DNA of 52,806 nucleotides from NCBI GenBank assembly GCA_054661495.1, contig BAAFSQ010000050.1:1-52806 (forward strand), in the 5' to 3' direction. Source of the DNA: Zygophlyctis sp. KS116. Its lineage: Eukaryota; Chytridiomycota. The position numbers and the translations under genes are program-made. Each line of letters starts with the position of its first letter. Positions within the stretch are counted from its first letter, which is position 1. The notes under the pieces are model-generated. The model searched no databases. It was not told where the DNA came from and saw only the letters and a program-made list of their open reading frames with translations. Of the stretch, positions 14,162-26,633 are shown one piece after another.

Positions 14162-15874
14162 ATGTCACGATTAGCAATATCCAAGGATATAATCTTTGCA
14201 TTGGTTGTTGGAAAATATATTTTAAGATTTGTGAATAATCTTAAAACATTTGGATTATTCGGTCTTGCTACCAAGTTGTATGCTCTCTTGAAAATTGTAA
14301 ATTGTAAACTCTGACTGGTAGAAGATTATATCATTGGCTCGATCATTCATTCCAGGAGTAGAAGCTCAAGTACAAAAACAAATCGCAGAGACGGTAGCTT
14401 CCATTCATAAGAATATGATTTCTCATTCGTTAAAGTCAATCAAGGAATTACCAAAATCAGGCATAAATTCAGGCCAATTAAGAAAAGATTTGGTAAAATA
14501 TAAAGATTTGGGTAAAGATGTTTGGAAATCTGGAAAAGTGTCCGGAGCAGTTTATAATGGAGGATCTATAGAATTTAATAATTTGGTTTCAGAAGCTTTT
14601 GCAACGTTTGCAGTCTCAAATGTACGTATTTATGTATTTAATTATAGCCATTACATCCTGAAATTTTCCCTGGGCTTCGGCAAATGGAAGCTGAGATTAT
14701 ATCAATGGTTTTAGGTCTATATAATGCTCCTCAAGGGGGATGTGGATCTGTGACTTCTGGTGGGACAGAGTCGATATTAATGACTATGAAGGCACATCGT
14801 GATTTAGGGAAATCTAAAGGCATTTATAATCCTGAAATTATTGTTCCAATTACTGCTCATGCTGCTTTTGATAAAGGAGCTGATTATTTCAATATAAAAT
14901 TGATTCATGTTCCTGTAGATCAAGTCACAGGGCAGGTTGATGTGAATAAAGTAAAGAGGGCAATTAATAGTAATACAGTCTTGGTAAAGATAAATTTTAT
15001 TAAATTTTAGATTGTAGGATCTGCTCCAGGATTTCCACATGGGATTATTGATCCTTTGGAGAAATTATCAGATTTAGCAGTTCAAAAGAAAGTTGGGTTT
15101 CATATTGATGCTTGTTTAGGAGGATTTTTAATTCCTTTTATGGAAGAAGCAGGTTTTGATCTTGGATTTCCTTGTGATTTTCGTTTAAAAGGTGTTACTT
15201 CAATCTCAATAGATACTCATAAATATGCATTTGCTCCTAAAGGTACTTCTGTGATATTGTATCGGAGTAAAGACATTAGAAATTATCAGTATTTTGTATC
15301 TACAGAATGGCCTGGTAATATAATTTTGATTTATAAGTAGGAGGTGTGTATGCTTCTCCAACGATTGCAGGATCACGTCCAGGATCTCTTATTGCTGCTT
15401 GTTGGACTACACTACTGTCTTTTGGAAAATTAGGATATATTGACTCTACGAGTAAAATAATTTCAGCAGCAAAACAGCTAAAGGAAGGGTATAATCTAGT
15501 ATATTAATTTTAGAATTTCTAAAATCCCAAATCTGCACTTGATAGGAGATCCTTTGCTTTCTGTTGTTGCTTTCTACGCTAGTGGACCAATTAAAACTTA
15601 TGCGATTGCAGATATCCTTACACGTCGTGGATGGCATTTAAATATTCTACAATTTCCTTCTTCTATACATTTTGCTTGTACTCTTCTGACAGTTCCGATT
15701 GTACAAGATCTTTTATCGGATATACAAGATGTAGTAGAAATTCTGATAAAAGACCCTAATGCTGGAAATGGAGATATATCTGCAATATATGGTACTGCTG
15801 CATCTGTACCTGATAGATCAATTATTTCAGACGTATCAAAGGGATTTTTGGATGGATTGACATTGAACTCTTAA
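14162..15874 (+). CDS. DPL1: Sphingosine-1-phosphate lyase
   Basis: Predicted 527 aa in six exons; introns at 14297-14321, 14622-14647, 14984-15010, 15315-15340 and 15489-15513. It is a PLP-dependent group II decarboxylase-fold enzyme that cleaves sphingosine-1-phosphate to a fatty aldehyde and phosphoethanolamine in the ER membrane, the exit step of sphingolipid breakdown. A hydrophobic N-terminal segment (about 9-25) would anchor it. Conserved blocks include [39 protein letters not shown] and [13 protein letters not shown], which carries the PLP lysine near residue 327. The [20 protein letters not shown] block is formed by splicing. The start was chosen because the ATG at 14162 gives the membrane segment and the first intron restores frame. 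Length is close to the family norm (about 540-590 aa). Confidence 0.95.
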
Positions 15875-15948
15875 AATTAAATCGTGTTTCAACAGTTTTA
15901 AGTCTAGGTGAGTTGACATGCTCTGGTTGAGGTGGACTTGCGAAAAAA

Positions 15949-17563
15949 ATGCTAAAGTGGATTGTTGCATTGTTGTTGCCATTGACTCAATCGTCATTTA
16001 TTGAAAGATTCGAGTCTTTGGATAATTGGATAACTTCAAGCGCTCAAAAAGGGGAAGCTGAAGCGTACACTGGGCTTTGGGAATTGGAAGCTGCTCTTGA
16101 AAATGCTCTTTCGGGGGATAAAGGACTTGTTGTTAAAAGCGCTGCTCATCATTCTGCGATTTCAGCAATTTTCAAAGAGCCACTTGATCCAACAGGAAAG
16201 CCTTTGGTTATTCAGTACGATGTTAAATTCCAGAAAGGATTGGAGTGTGGTGGCGCTTACATGAAATTATTGAGATATGATCCAGAGTTTAAATCCAGTC
16301 TTTTTGATGATCAGACGCCTTATACCATCATGTTTGGACCTGATAAGTGTGGAGATACTAACAAGGTATTTGATAACGTCTAAAATTAGGTTCACTTTAT
16401 CTTCAATCACAAAAATCCTAAAACTGGTAAGTATGAGGAAAAACATTTCAAATCTGCTCCTAGAATTCTAGATGACGGATTTACTAATCTATATACTCTA
16501 ATAGTATATCCAGATAATAAATTTGAAATCTTGATCAATCAAAAGGTTGAAAGAAAGGGAAACTTGTTGGAAGATTTTGTGCCTCCTGTTAATCCTTCAG
16601 AATTTATTGATGATGCCTCAGATGTTAAACCAAAAGACTGGGTTGATCAAGCTAAAATTCATGATCCTTCTGCAGCCAAGCCAGAAGATTGGGATGAAGA
16701 TGCACCTGCTCAAATTCCTGATATGAGCGTTGAAAAACCTCAAGATTGGTTGGAAAATGAGCCTGATTTTATTCCTGATCCAAATGCCGTCAAACCAGAA
16801 GACTGGGATGATGAAGAAGATGGTATCTACAAGTTTTACTAAATTCTATAGGTGAATACGTAGCTGGAATGGTTCCAAATCCTAAATGTGTCTCTGGTGG
16901 TTGTGGACCATGGAAAAGACCAATGATTCCTAATCCAGCTTACAAGGGAAAATGGAATCAACCCATGATTGATAATCCTGCTTATAAAGGAGAATGGAAA
17001 CCTCGTAAAATCCCAAATGTGAATTATTTTGAAGATAAACATCCTGCTAATTTTGAAAAACTTGTATTTTTTTTGGTTTATAATCTTTAAGGGAGCTATA
17101 GGATTTGAATTATGGACTATGCAAGGAGATATCATGTTTGATAACATTTATGTTGGACAATCTATTGAAGAATCTCAAAAATTAGCAGAAGAAACCTATA
17201 AATTGAAACGTGTAGCTGAACCTTCCAAGTTATCTGATCCAGTTGAAGGGGTAAATACATGCAATTTAAACTTTTTAGAATGCGAATAGCGTAATGTCTC
17301 ATTTAAATCGAGGAGTAGAAATACTAAAACGTGAAGGACCTCTATTTATGCAACTGTTATCCAAGAATCCTATTGAAGCAGTTAAGAAACATCCTTCTGT
17401 CTTTACCTTTTCTTTACTAGCATCATTGCTTGTAATGTTATTGGTGTACCTCTTGTTTTCGAGATCTTCATCAGAAAAAGAGACTTGTGAACCTGAAGAA
17501 AAATCTGGTGAACCTGAAGAAGATGATGATAAGACTGTACAGGAAGCAGATGAAAACGAATGA
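15949..17563 (+). CDS. CNX1: Calnexin (ER membrane lectin chaperone)
   Basis: Predicted 501 aa in five exons; introns at 16366-16389, 16823-16851, 17064-17091 and 17251-17278. There is an N-terminal signal peptide ([15 protein letters not shown]), then a jelly-roll lectin domain with [10 protein letters not shown] and [11 protein letters not shown]. The P-domain carries four type-1 repeats built on KPxDW and then type-2 repeats built on [10 protein letters not shown] and [10 protein letters not shown]. After the lectin domain resumes ([15 protein letters not shown]) there is one C-terminal TM helix ([19 protein letters not shown]). The cytosolic tail is short and acidic, ending DENE. It binds monoglucosylated N-glycans on nascent glycoproteins. 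The tail lacks the dibasic ER-retrieval ending of many calnexins, so retention may rely on another signal. Tandem with the lyase upstream (74 bp). Confidence 0.95.
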
Positions 17564-17622
17564 AAAATCAAGTAAAAATGATGTAAAATTGACATTTGAA
17601 TTTTTGCAGCGAAAATTTAAAA

Positions 17623-18852
<1,230 letters not shown>

Positions 18853-18853
18853 A

Positions 18854-21673
18854 TTAATCCCATTCATCTTCTGCACAACCTTCCATTTCATCTTGTTCAA
18901 GTTTGGTATTCAATTTAGATGCTTGCTCAATCATTGATTTTATCGCATCGTCTTTCTTGTCTTGCTCTGTTCGTTCTTTTTCGTAAATGATGGCTTTCTT
19001 TTCGGTTTGAACAGATACCCGCTCGGATACTACAATTTAAGATTTTTGAGTTTATCTTACACAAAGGCATACCAGTTGGTCGCAAATCAATCAATTTTAG
19101 GCTAGGAATACTTCCATTTAGCCAATCTTTTGCTGATAAATATGGATGTTCGTTATCAATAGTCGGACAAAATATATCATCCTGAAAATGATCTTTATGC
19201 AATCGTGGTACTTTGAAGGATATTTTATCAATAGAAGAGGACGTGAGCCTATATCCAGACATAATTTCCACAGCTGCAACATCACATAGCTTTTTAGGCA
19301 GAAACTGGATCGATTGATGCTGGGGAGGACAATCATATCTTGATGAAAATTGAGGCTTCCCATCCTCTCCTATTTCATAAAATGATACATATGAATCCCC
19401 CTTAAATTAACATATTATAAATATACCCGTCCCGCAAGAGCAATAAGTCCCGTGTCTTTATCATAATAGGGAGAGACAAGCGATGGAGAAGTGCCAATAT
19501 TTAAGGAGCAACATGGTTCAGACAAGTTTTCAAGATTGTATACTTTTAATTCTCTAGAATTCGCTCTATGAATTTAAAAAAAGGATAAATGTACTTTCCA
19601 AATCCAAAGGTGCATATTCGACCAGTGTCACCAAGCCAAAAGATTCGAGATGCTTTCAATCCTTCATGACCCTCCCAGCTCTAAATGTTAAGAATTTTAT
19701 AATTAATCATACCTTGACCAATAATCCCTTTTTATTAAAGACACGAACAGTTCTGTCCCGGCAAACGGATCCAATATTATAACCGTCAAAACTGAAAGCT
19801 GCTGCCAAAATCTAAAATCAATATTAAGAAAACTACATTATCTGGGTGAATCAACTCCAGAATCACTGATTTATCTTTGAGATTCCATATCTTTATGGCA
19901 GAAGATCCAATTTCAGGCGAAGCAGAAAGTAGAATATCTGATGCCAAATGATGAAATTGAAGCAGTGAACAACGGCTTGAATGGGCATTAATCGTTTCAT
20001 CTGGACTGGTTATATCTTGCTCCAGCGCCGTGGTAGAAATCGTCCAAAAACGAATCTTTCCATCTTCTGTTGCCGTGGCAAGTCTGTAGTTATTAAAAGG
20101 ATCAAATTTAAAATCACAGACTTCAGATCCTACAATTATATCAAAGTATACTACCGCAAATAACGCTCGGTATTCTTACCGGCACTCTGCCCACATCTTT
20201 AGTAAACCATATACCAATTCGACCACCGGCGCCAGTTAATGAGAAGGCCATGATATCTTTATTCGCTTCAAATCCATTTGATTCGTTTGTGATGTTTGGG
20301 TTAAGATTACTTAAATCTTTAAATTGAACATCTATTTTGCCCTCTACAAAGCGATATGATGAAGATTTAGGTAGATTAATACTTTTAGCTACTGGCTTGG
20401 AAGCTTCGGTATATACTAAAGATTGCTGCTCTAAATTTCCTTTCGATGTTTCATTGTTTATCGTGGGTGCCGTTTCATCATCTTTTGCAGCCACTTTTTC
20501 CAAATCATGTGTGGGCTGTCCATTTTTTCTTGGATCCAAAGAAGTTAAGTCTGGAGAATTAAGAATTCCTTGTTCCCATTCTAAGCTTGTTGTATTAGAA
20601 ATTTCAGAGAATGTATCTGGGAATATATCCGAGTGAAAATCGCTGTAATTCTTTCTTGGAACTATTACAGAAATGGGTAATAAGCTGGAACCACCATCGG
20701 ATATCACTAGAATTCTATCAATTTCTCCAGACATTACATCACAAGCTCTTTTGGGTATCAGACACGAACCTGTAATACTATTACCAATAGTTGCATTTGG
20801 GAATTCCTGCACTTTCAATTCTTCTATTTGGGCCCATCTAATTACTGAATCACATTTTCCCATCATGAAAATCAAGTCTGTATCCATATCATACAAAGGA
20901 GTAATGACCCCTGTTGAAGCATCTATTTTATGTGTACTAATTGGTCGAGATAAATCTCTAAAATCCCATAAACAGAACTCTCTTTCCCTTCTGGAGCTAA
21001 ATCCAGTTGTTATAGCATTTCCGTTTTTTATACCAACAACTTTTGATGGTTTTATCCCAGAATGGCAATTCCCTTGAGACTCGCATTTAGAAGACTTGAC
21101 ATCCCATAGCCTAATAATATTATCTTTTGATACTGTGACTGCTTGAGAACCTTGACTAGTCCATGCTAAACTTTGGATTTCAGACACTGCATCAAACGAG
21201 TTAAATACGCATGATGTTTCCACATTATACACCAAAAGACTATTATCGGTTGATGCGACCAAAATATTAGCAGCGATATTATTAAATCTAATAATATTCA
21301 CAGCTTTTCCTAAAGAATGATAAGAAAGTAGAGATTCATTTTCGTAAATCTTTATAGAATCCTCTGTTCCTGCCGCTAATAAGTTCCCATGAGCAGACAC
21401 AAAACGACTATAGTCTAAATCTCTTACAGCACCTGCATTAATATTATAATCTAGTGCATTTCCCTCCTGGAAGGATGTTATTGCTATCCCATTACAAAAT
21501 GAATACGCAACAGAGTTCGGACAAGCACTGAGCGCAGGTTCATTTGATGATGGTTTTGCCAATGTCTTCCAATTGTGTTTCTTTGGAACGTTAAAGCTAC
21601 AATTTCTTTCTGTGAGAGGACATCATACTCACCTGTATTTTGATACGTTTCCAAATCTAGAATTGGAGCTCAT
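18854..21673 (-). CDS. CORO7: Tandem (coronin-7 type) coronin with acidic C-terminal tail
   Basis: Predicted 871 aa from eight exons; introns 36, 25, 25, 32, 29, 26 and 31 nt. There are two coronin beta-propellers in one chain. The first starts with MSSNSRFGNVSKYS and runs to DIMAFSLTGAGGRIG. The second starts near SEVCDFKFDPFNNYRLATAT and ends in the coronin signature around HPYLSAKDWLNGSIPSLKLI and LRPTGMPL. A charged helix follows and the chain ends with QDEMEGCAEDEWD. Long (type III) coronins such as human CORO7, fly Pod1 and Dictyostelium CRN7 have this layout, and their acidic Trp-containing tails are proposed Arp2/3 contacts. The start is ATG at 21673; an internal TTG gives a shorter frame that lacks the first blade. 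RUS lies 21 bp upstream on the same strand. Confidence 0.92.
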
Positions 21674-21694
21674 GAAACAATTTCCCGAAAGAAT

Positions 21695-22870
21695 TTACGA
21701 CACTTTATAATATTCATAACCTTGCAAATCCAAATCTGCAATGTTAAAGTTCCATCCACTCTTAAATAATTCACTTGTAAACTGTCCTAAAATCTTTGAT
21801 TTTTCTAATTGATTAGTCTGATCAAGAACTGCAAGGAGATACGCCTTTAGAATTGTTTCACGGCTTAATCCTCTTGAAAGAAAGATAAATCTCTTCTTCT
21901 GATCCTTGATCACGACTGTATCTTGATTTTGAAACTTTTTAATTACTATTGCCTGATCTTGCAATCCAAGTTTATAAATACTTTCTCCAATATAAATATT
22001 ATCATTATAAAACCTTAGAGACTCTTTCCTTGCGACAACTTCCGGACTTGGTATTGATCCTTTGGTAATATAATGATCAAATATAATTCTAGCTCTCTGC
22101 CTATTAATATTTACAAGTATAACAGCAGATATGGCTAAATAATTAAAATACAAATGTAAAGATCCTAATACAATAAATATCATCCAAACCTTTAGATTTT
22201 CAAGCGGAATAAATTGTATTAGATAAGATCCAATAATCATTCCTATTAAATTAACTAGAGTCTCTTGACTTCCATCCTTTGCATCCAAATCAGCTGTATT
22301 TCCTTTAATAGCAAAATGATTTGTTAGTGCACTTTTGGTGGCACCACCAGCAACTGCAGTTAATGTCTTGAAAATCACTGATAATGATGCAAAAAGAGTA
22401 AAAACCATCTTATTTTCAAATGATGCAGCAGTGAAATCTAGAGCATATCCAATATTATTAAAGAAATCTGCTGCATATCTCCAACTTTTAAGCTGCGATG
22501 AGAATTTATATGAATAGATATACGCAAAGATTATCCTTGAGATCATATGAATCCCATCTCTTAATGTCCATGTTAGCAATGCATGTAGAACTGATGAATT
22601 AGAGTCGCCAACGCCAAATCCACGGAGCATTGATCTAGTTGACAACATCCCTATAAAAGAAGAACAAAAGGCCTGAAGAGTATCATAAGTCTGGTAATCA
22701 ATATAATCACTAGAAACTGTTTGTGGATATCCGACTGGAAGAAATGCACTTTTGAACAATAATATTAAACTGGATTCTTTTGAGAGTGATTTATTTTGTA
22801 CATTCTTGGTTTGTTCTTGCAGAGAGTATTCCGATATATCATTCAAAGCTCTACTTTCAATAATCTTCAT
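21695..22870 (-). CDS. RUS/DUF647 family membrane protein
   Basis: Single-exon gene, 391 aa, one of the few intronless genes here. It carries the DUF647 (ROOT UV-B SENSITIVE, human C16orf58/RUSF1) signature: FLPVGYPQTVSSDYIDYQ, GFGVGDSNSSVLHALL, WTLRDGIHMISRI, and later ALTNHFAIKGNTADLDAKDGS followed by ETLVNLIGM. Several hydrophobic stretches suggest a multi-pass membrane protein. Plant members affect vitamin B6 and auxin homeostasis; the fungal role is unknown. The gene is divergent from NOP58 with 199 bp between start codons and runs head-to-tail into coronin (21 bp between its stop and the coronin ATG). Confidence 0.88.
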   Translation of the reverse strand: MKIIESRALNDISEYSLQEQTKNVQNKSLSKESSLILLFKSAFLPVGYPQTVSSDYIDYQTYDTLQAFCSSFIGMLSTRSMLRGFGVGDSNSSVLHALLTWTLRDGIHMISRIIFAYIYSYKFSSQLKSWRYAADFFNNIGYALDFTAASFENKMVFTLFASLSVIFKTLTAVAGGATKSALTNHFAIKGNTADLDAKDGSQETLVNLIGMIIGSYLIQFIPLENLKVWMIFIVLGSLHLYFNYLAISAVILVNINRQRARIIFDHYITKGSIPSPEVVARKESLRFYNDNIYIGESIYKLGLQDQAIVIKKFQNQDTVVIKDQKKRFIFLSRGLSRETILKAYLLAVLDQTNQLEKSKILGQFTSELFKSGWNFNIADLDLQGYEYYKVS

Positions 22871-22970
22871 TCTTTTCTCTGATGCCTCCGCAAATTAAAT
22901 TATGAGTGATCAATGATGAATGGACAATACTCAGTGTACAAAAGAAAGGAAATGCATCATGGATCATGGC

Positions 22971-22978
22971 TATAAAAG
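22971..22978 (+). promoter_or_regulatory. Candidate TATA box of NOP58
   Basis: TATAAAAG is a full match to the eukaryotic TATA consensus. It lies about 92 bp upstream of the NOP58 ATG in the 199 bp divergent RUS-NOP58 spacer, next to a locally GC-richer stretch (about 23006-23035). In DNA this AT-rich chance matches are common, so this is only a candidate. Confidence 0.35.
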
Positions 22979-23069
22979 GTAAAGATTTATTATCGTAATT
23001 GCAATCTGGACATGCGCAACTTCAACGCAACCCCTGCAATTGCAAATTCTCTTTTTTTTCTAATCTGCA

Positions 23070-24540
23070 ATGCTCATTCTCTATGAAACCCCGGCTGGTT
23101 ATGCCCTCTTTAAGATGAAGGATGATGGCAAATTAACAAATCCAGATGATCTCTCCAAATGCTTTGAAACCGCTGAAGCTGCAAACAAGGCAATCAAGTT
23201 GAAGTCTTTTGATAAATTTGAAAATACAACTGATGCATTGGCTGCAGTTTCTTCTTTAGTGGAAGGCAAATTATCTAAAAACTTGAAATCATTCTTGAAA
23301 AGAGAAATTTCAGGAAAGGATTTGGATGGAAAACTTGCTGTAGCAGACTCAAAACTTGGTGCTGCAATCAGTAAAAAATTGGGATTAAATGTTATATCTG
23401 ATGCATCTACTTCTGAATTGATTAGAGGAATTAGATCTCAGGTAGCATCACTTATTTCAGGTCTACCAGAGTCTGATATGAATGCAATGGCTTTAGGACT
23501 TTCACACTCGCTCTCTCGCTACAAGTTAAAATTTTCTCCTGATAAAGTTGATACAATGATTGTTCAGGCAATTGCTCTCTTGGATGATCTAGACAAGGAA
23601 TTGAATACATATACCATGAGAGTTAAAGAATGGTATGGATGGCATTTTCCAGAAATTGGAAAAGTTCTCGTGGATAATTTGGCTTATGCTAAAGTAGTTA
23701 AACTTATGGGTTTTAGAACAAATGCAGAGACAACTGATTTCTCGTCTGTTCTTCCAGAAGAATTAGAGACTGAAATTAAAGCTCTTGCAGAAGTTTCAAT
23801 GGGAACTGAAATATCTGAAGAGGATATTGAAAACATAACATTTTTGTGTGACCAAATTATTTCTATTTCAGAGTATCGTAGTCAATTATATGATTATTTA
23901 AAGAATCGAATGGTTACAATTGCACCAAATTTAACTGCTTTAGTTGGAGAATTAGTTGGTGCAAGATTAATAGCACATGCTGGATCTCTTTTAAATTTAG
24001 CAAAGCAACCTGCATCAACTGTTCAAATTCTTGGAGCTGAAAAAGCTCTTTTTAGAGCTCTCAAGGCTAAACATGATACACCAAAATATGGTCTTATTTA
24101 TCATGCATCTTTAGTTGGACAGTCTGGCTCAAAGATTAAGGGAAAAATAGCAAGATTAGTTGCATCTAAAGCCTCATTAGCTGTTAGATGTGATGCATTA
24201 GGTGATGGTGAAACTCCAAATATTGGAGCTGATGCTAGATTATGCATTGAAAAAAGACTGGCTCAACTTGAAGGAAGAGCTATTAAAAGTTCTAATTCTC
24301 CTGCTGGTGTTGGTAAATCACCCACTCCTAAATTTGAAATGAATGAGTAAATATTTTTGTAAATTTACATTTAGGGTAAAGACTTATAACACTGCGTCTG
24401 ATCTTGTCAGTCCTGAAAAGAAAAAGGATAAAAAGAAGAAATCAAAGGATGGAGAATCTAAAAAGAAGCGCAAGTCTGAAGATGCTGAAAGTTCAAAAAA
24501 GAAAAAAACCAAAGAGTCTAAAGAAGGTGGTGAGTCCTGA
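23070..24540 (+). CDS. NOP58: NOP58, box C/D snoRNP core protein
   Basis: Predicted 480 aa in two exons, with one intron at 24347-24374. The N-terminus MLILYETPAGYALFKM, the central NOP5 N-terminal and coiled-coil regions (VKEWYGWHFPEIGKVL) and the NOP domain (TLIAP-like block TIAPNLTALVGELVGARLI, then GAEKALFRALK and PKYGLIYHASLVGQ) are unmistakable. The second exon encodes a lysine-rich KKE/D-type tail (KKKDKKKKSKD), as in yeast Nop58. It scaffolds 2'-O-methylation guide RNPs and U3 in the nucleolus. Length is near yeast Nop58 (511 aa). Without the splice the protein would end at FEMNE and lose the KKE/D tail. Confidence 0.97.
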
Positions 24541-24866
24541 TGCATAAATTCCCTTGAAGTTTCCCAATTAGGTTAAAATATGATTTTTTTTCTACTCTAG
24601 TATACTGTTTGAGATTAAGATCGGACTGAACGTGGCACATTGCAGGGTTTCAATTAAGGGTCAAATAAAAAATAAAATCTAGGAATTCTAAAAATTCTAG
24701 GTGTGCGTCTGGGTGTTACATCAAGTCCATGTGGAAACAATTCTTCTTAAAGTAAAAACAAGTATCAAATAAAAATATATTGATCCATGAGTTTTAAAAA
24801 GCAAGAGATGCAAGTACTAGATCAGAAATTTAAAAGATTTTGCGTTTGCGCGTTTTGACAAAAAAA
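24541..24866. other. Intergenic stretch, 326 bp, between NOP58 and ATP synthase gamma
   Basis: No open frame of note and no RNA gene that I recognise. It contains one inverted repeat (24679-24700) and a slightly GC-richer patch around 24625-24660. An intron-like run ending in CTCTAG near 24600 may be chance or a 5'-UTR intron. It probably holds the NOP58 3' end and the ATP3 promoter. Confidence 0.5.
24679..24700. repeat. Short inverted repeat (possible 3'-end hairpin)
   Basis: CTAGGAATT and AATTCTAG form an inverted repeat around a 5-nt centre, with one bulged G. It lies about 140 bp past the NOP58 stop. It could be a hairpin in the 3' UTR or chance in AT-rich DNA. Confidence 0.3.
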
Positions 24867-25807
24867 ATGAAATTTCCAAATCCAATTGTTGCTAAATCTC
24901 TTGGAGTGAGTCCTCTAGGATCTAGAAACATGGCAACTCTAAAAGAAATTTCAATGCGTTTGAAATCTGTGTCAAACATTGCTAAAATTACTAAATCTAT
25001 GAAAATGATTGCCTCTACTAAAGTTGCTAGAGCTCAGAGAACTATGGAAGCTGCCCGGACTTTTGGTTCTTCCTTTAACTGTAAGAATTTATATATAATG
25101 ATTAGCTTTTTACGACCATATTGAAACAAAATCTGAAGCTCCTTCTTCTCTAGTAGTTGCTGTATCTTCAGATCGTGGATTATGTGGAGGAATTCATTCT
25201 TCTATTTCTAAAGCTTCTAAAAAATACTTGGCTAAAAATGATGCTTCAGTAGTCATTATTGGACAAAAGGCAAAATCTCAAATTACTAGAGAATTTAAAA
25301 AATCTGTAGTTTTAACTTTTGATGGTGTAGCAAAGAATATTCCTACTTGGTCTGAAGCGGCAATTATTGGAGATGAATTATTATCAAAGAAATTATCTAC
25401 TGGTTCTACTAAAATCTTTTATAATTCTTTTAAATCTGTGATTGCTTTTGAAACTACTGCAATGACTGTTTATACCGGTGAAATTTTGAAATCTTCACGT
25501 AATTCTCTATTTTTCTAAAAAAATTAGCAAAATTAGCAGCTTATGAAGTTGAAGAAGAGGTTTTAAAGTCTTTTGAAGAATTTGCACTTGCTAATTCCTT
25601 GTATTGGGCTATTGCAGAAGGTTATGCTTCAGAAATGGCAGCTAGAAGAACAGCCATGGAAAATGCTACTAAAAATGCTGGTGAAATGATTCAAAAATTA
25701 ACATTGGTCTATAATAGATCTAGACAGGCAACTATTACTAATGATCTTGTAATTTATATTTATTTTAACTTTAGATTGATATCATTACAGGTGCATCCTG
25801 TATGTAG
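24867..25807 (+). CDS. ATP3: Mitochondrial F1 ATP synthase gamma subunit
   Basis: Predicted 286 aa in four exons; introns at 25081-25105, 25499-25527 and 25749-25774. The mature N-terminus [19 protein letters not shown] and the following [18 protein letters not shown] are the gamma-subunit signature. The block [17 protein letters not shown] and the C-terminal helix ([38 protein letters not shown]) confirm it. About 20 residues at the N-terminus could be a mitochondrial presequence. It forms the rotating central stalk of F1. The ATG at 24867 is used; an upstream TTG in frame adds nothing conserved. Presence of this subunit argues against a microsporidian-like organism that has lost oxidative phosphorylation. 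Confidence 0.95.
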
Positions 25808-25828
25808 GCAAAGGATTTATTATAAAAA

Positions 25829-26512
25829 ATGTCTTTTCAATTGACTATTTGCTCTTTATTATTGCTATATATTCCAATCAGTAGTCTTATAATTATGAAT
25901 TTTAGTTGGAAATACTATACAATTCTTATTATAACTCTGATTTATTTTTATTTATCTGCTACAACTAGAGCAGGATCTCCATTAACTTTAATTGATGGAT
26001 CTCTGATAAACTGTCATTTATGTTCTACTCCCAAACCAGAGAGATGTCATCATTGTAAGAAATGTAAAACTTGTATTTTAAGAATGGATCATCATTGTAT
26101 TTGGTTGAATAATTGCATTGGATTCTATAATATTGGACATTTCTCTAGATTTCTAAATTTCATTTCTATATTATCTGTATGGACTCTAATTAGAACATTA
26201 TATAGTTTATTTAATCTCTCTGCTAATCATTCTACAGGAAAAATAATTATTTGTTGTATCAATATAGTCATTTTAATGCCATTTACTAGTATTATACTAA
26301 TGATGGCATGGAGTATGATTTCAAACATTTCTAGGAATTTCACTGAAATTGAAAGACTGGAATTTTATGATTTTTTACTACAAGACTCTAACCATCCTTT
26401 TGATTTAGGAATACGACATAATCTGAATGAAATTCTGGGACATTATGTGGTTGGATGGATATTGCCTCTTGGGCCACGGGGAAATGGAATCTCTTTCAGG
26501 AAGAAGAGCTGA
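25829..26512 (+). CDS. DHHC-type protein palmitoyltransferase
   Basis: Intronless, 227 aa. Two N-terminal TM segments are followed by the cysteine-rich domain [18 protein letters not shown] and the catalytic block [17 protein letters not shown], then two more TM segments. A conserved TTxE-like motif appears as [10 protein letters not shown]. The enzyme S-acylates cysteines of membrane proteins using its own DHHC cysteine as acyl intermediate. It is small for the family (yeast Pfa4 378 aa, Swf1 336 aa), so the exact orthologue is not assigned. It starts 21 bp after the ATP3 stop on the same strand. A TAC-rich microsatellite (about 26519-26549) follows the stop codon. Confidence 0.9.
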   Translation: MSFQLTICSLLLLYIPISSLIIMNFSWKYYTILIITLIYFYLSATTRAGSPLTLIDGSLINCHLCSTPKPERCHHCKKCKTCILRMDHHCIWLNNCIGFYNIGHFSRFLNFISILSVWTLIRTLYSLFNLSANHSTGKIIICCINIVILMPFTSIILMMAWSMISNISRNFTEIERLEFYDFLLQDSNHPFDLGIRHNLNEILGHYVVGWILPLGPRGNGISFRKKS

Positions 26513-26633
26513 TTTATTATACTACTATTACTACTATTGCTACTACAGCAACTGAAGATAGGGAACTAAAGATCTTCAAGTACTCAGTAGATGAATTCAG
26601 ATTTAATTTCCTTTCGCAATATTAAAAATAAAA

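Noticed and set aside
17299-17595. Minus-strand frame opposite the calnexin tail
   Set aside because: Ser-rich shadow of the acidic [13 protein letters not shown] tail of calnexin.
20673-21077. Plus-strand open frame of 134 codons inside coronin
   Set aside because: Antisense shadow of a conserved coding exon, with no family features. The same applies to other antisense frames in Lon, BEACH, talin and SHMT.
26519-26549. TAC-rich run after the DHHC gene as a mobile-element or regulatory repeat
   Set aside because: A short simple-sequence run with no flanking duplications; ordinary microsatellite.
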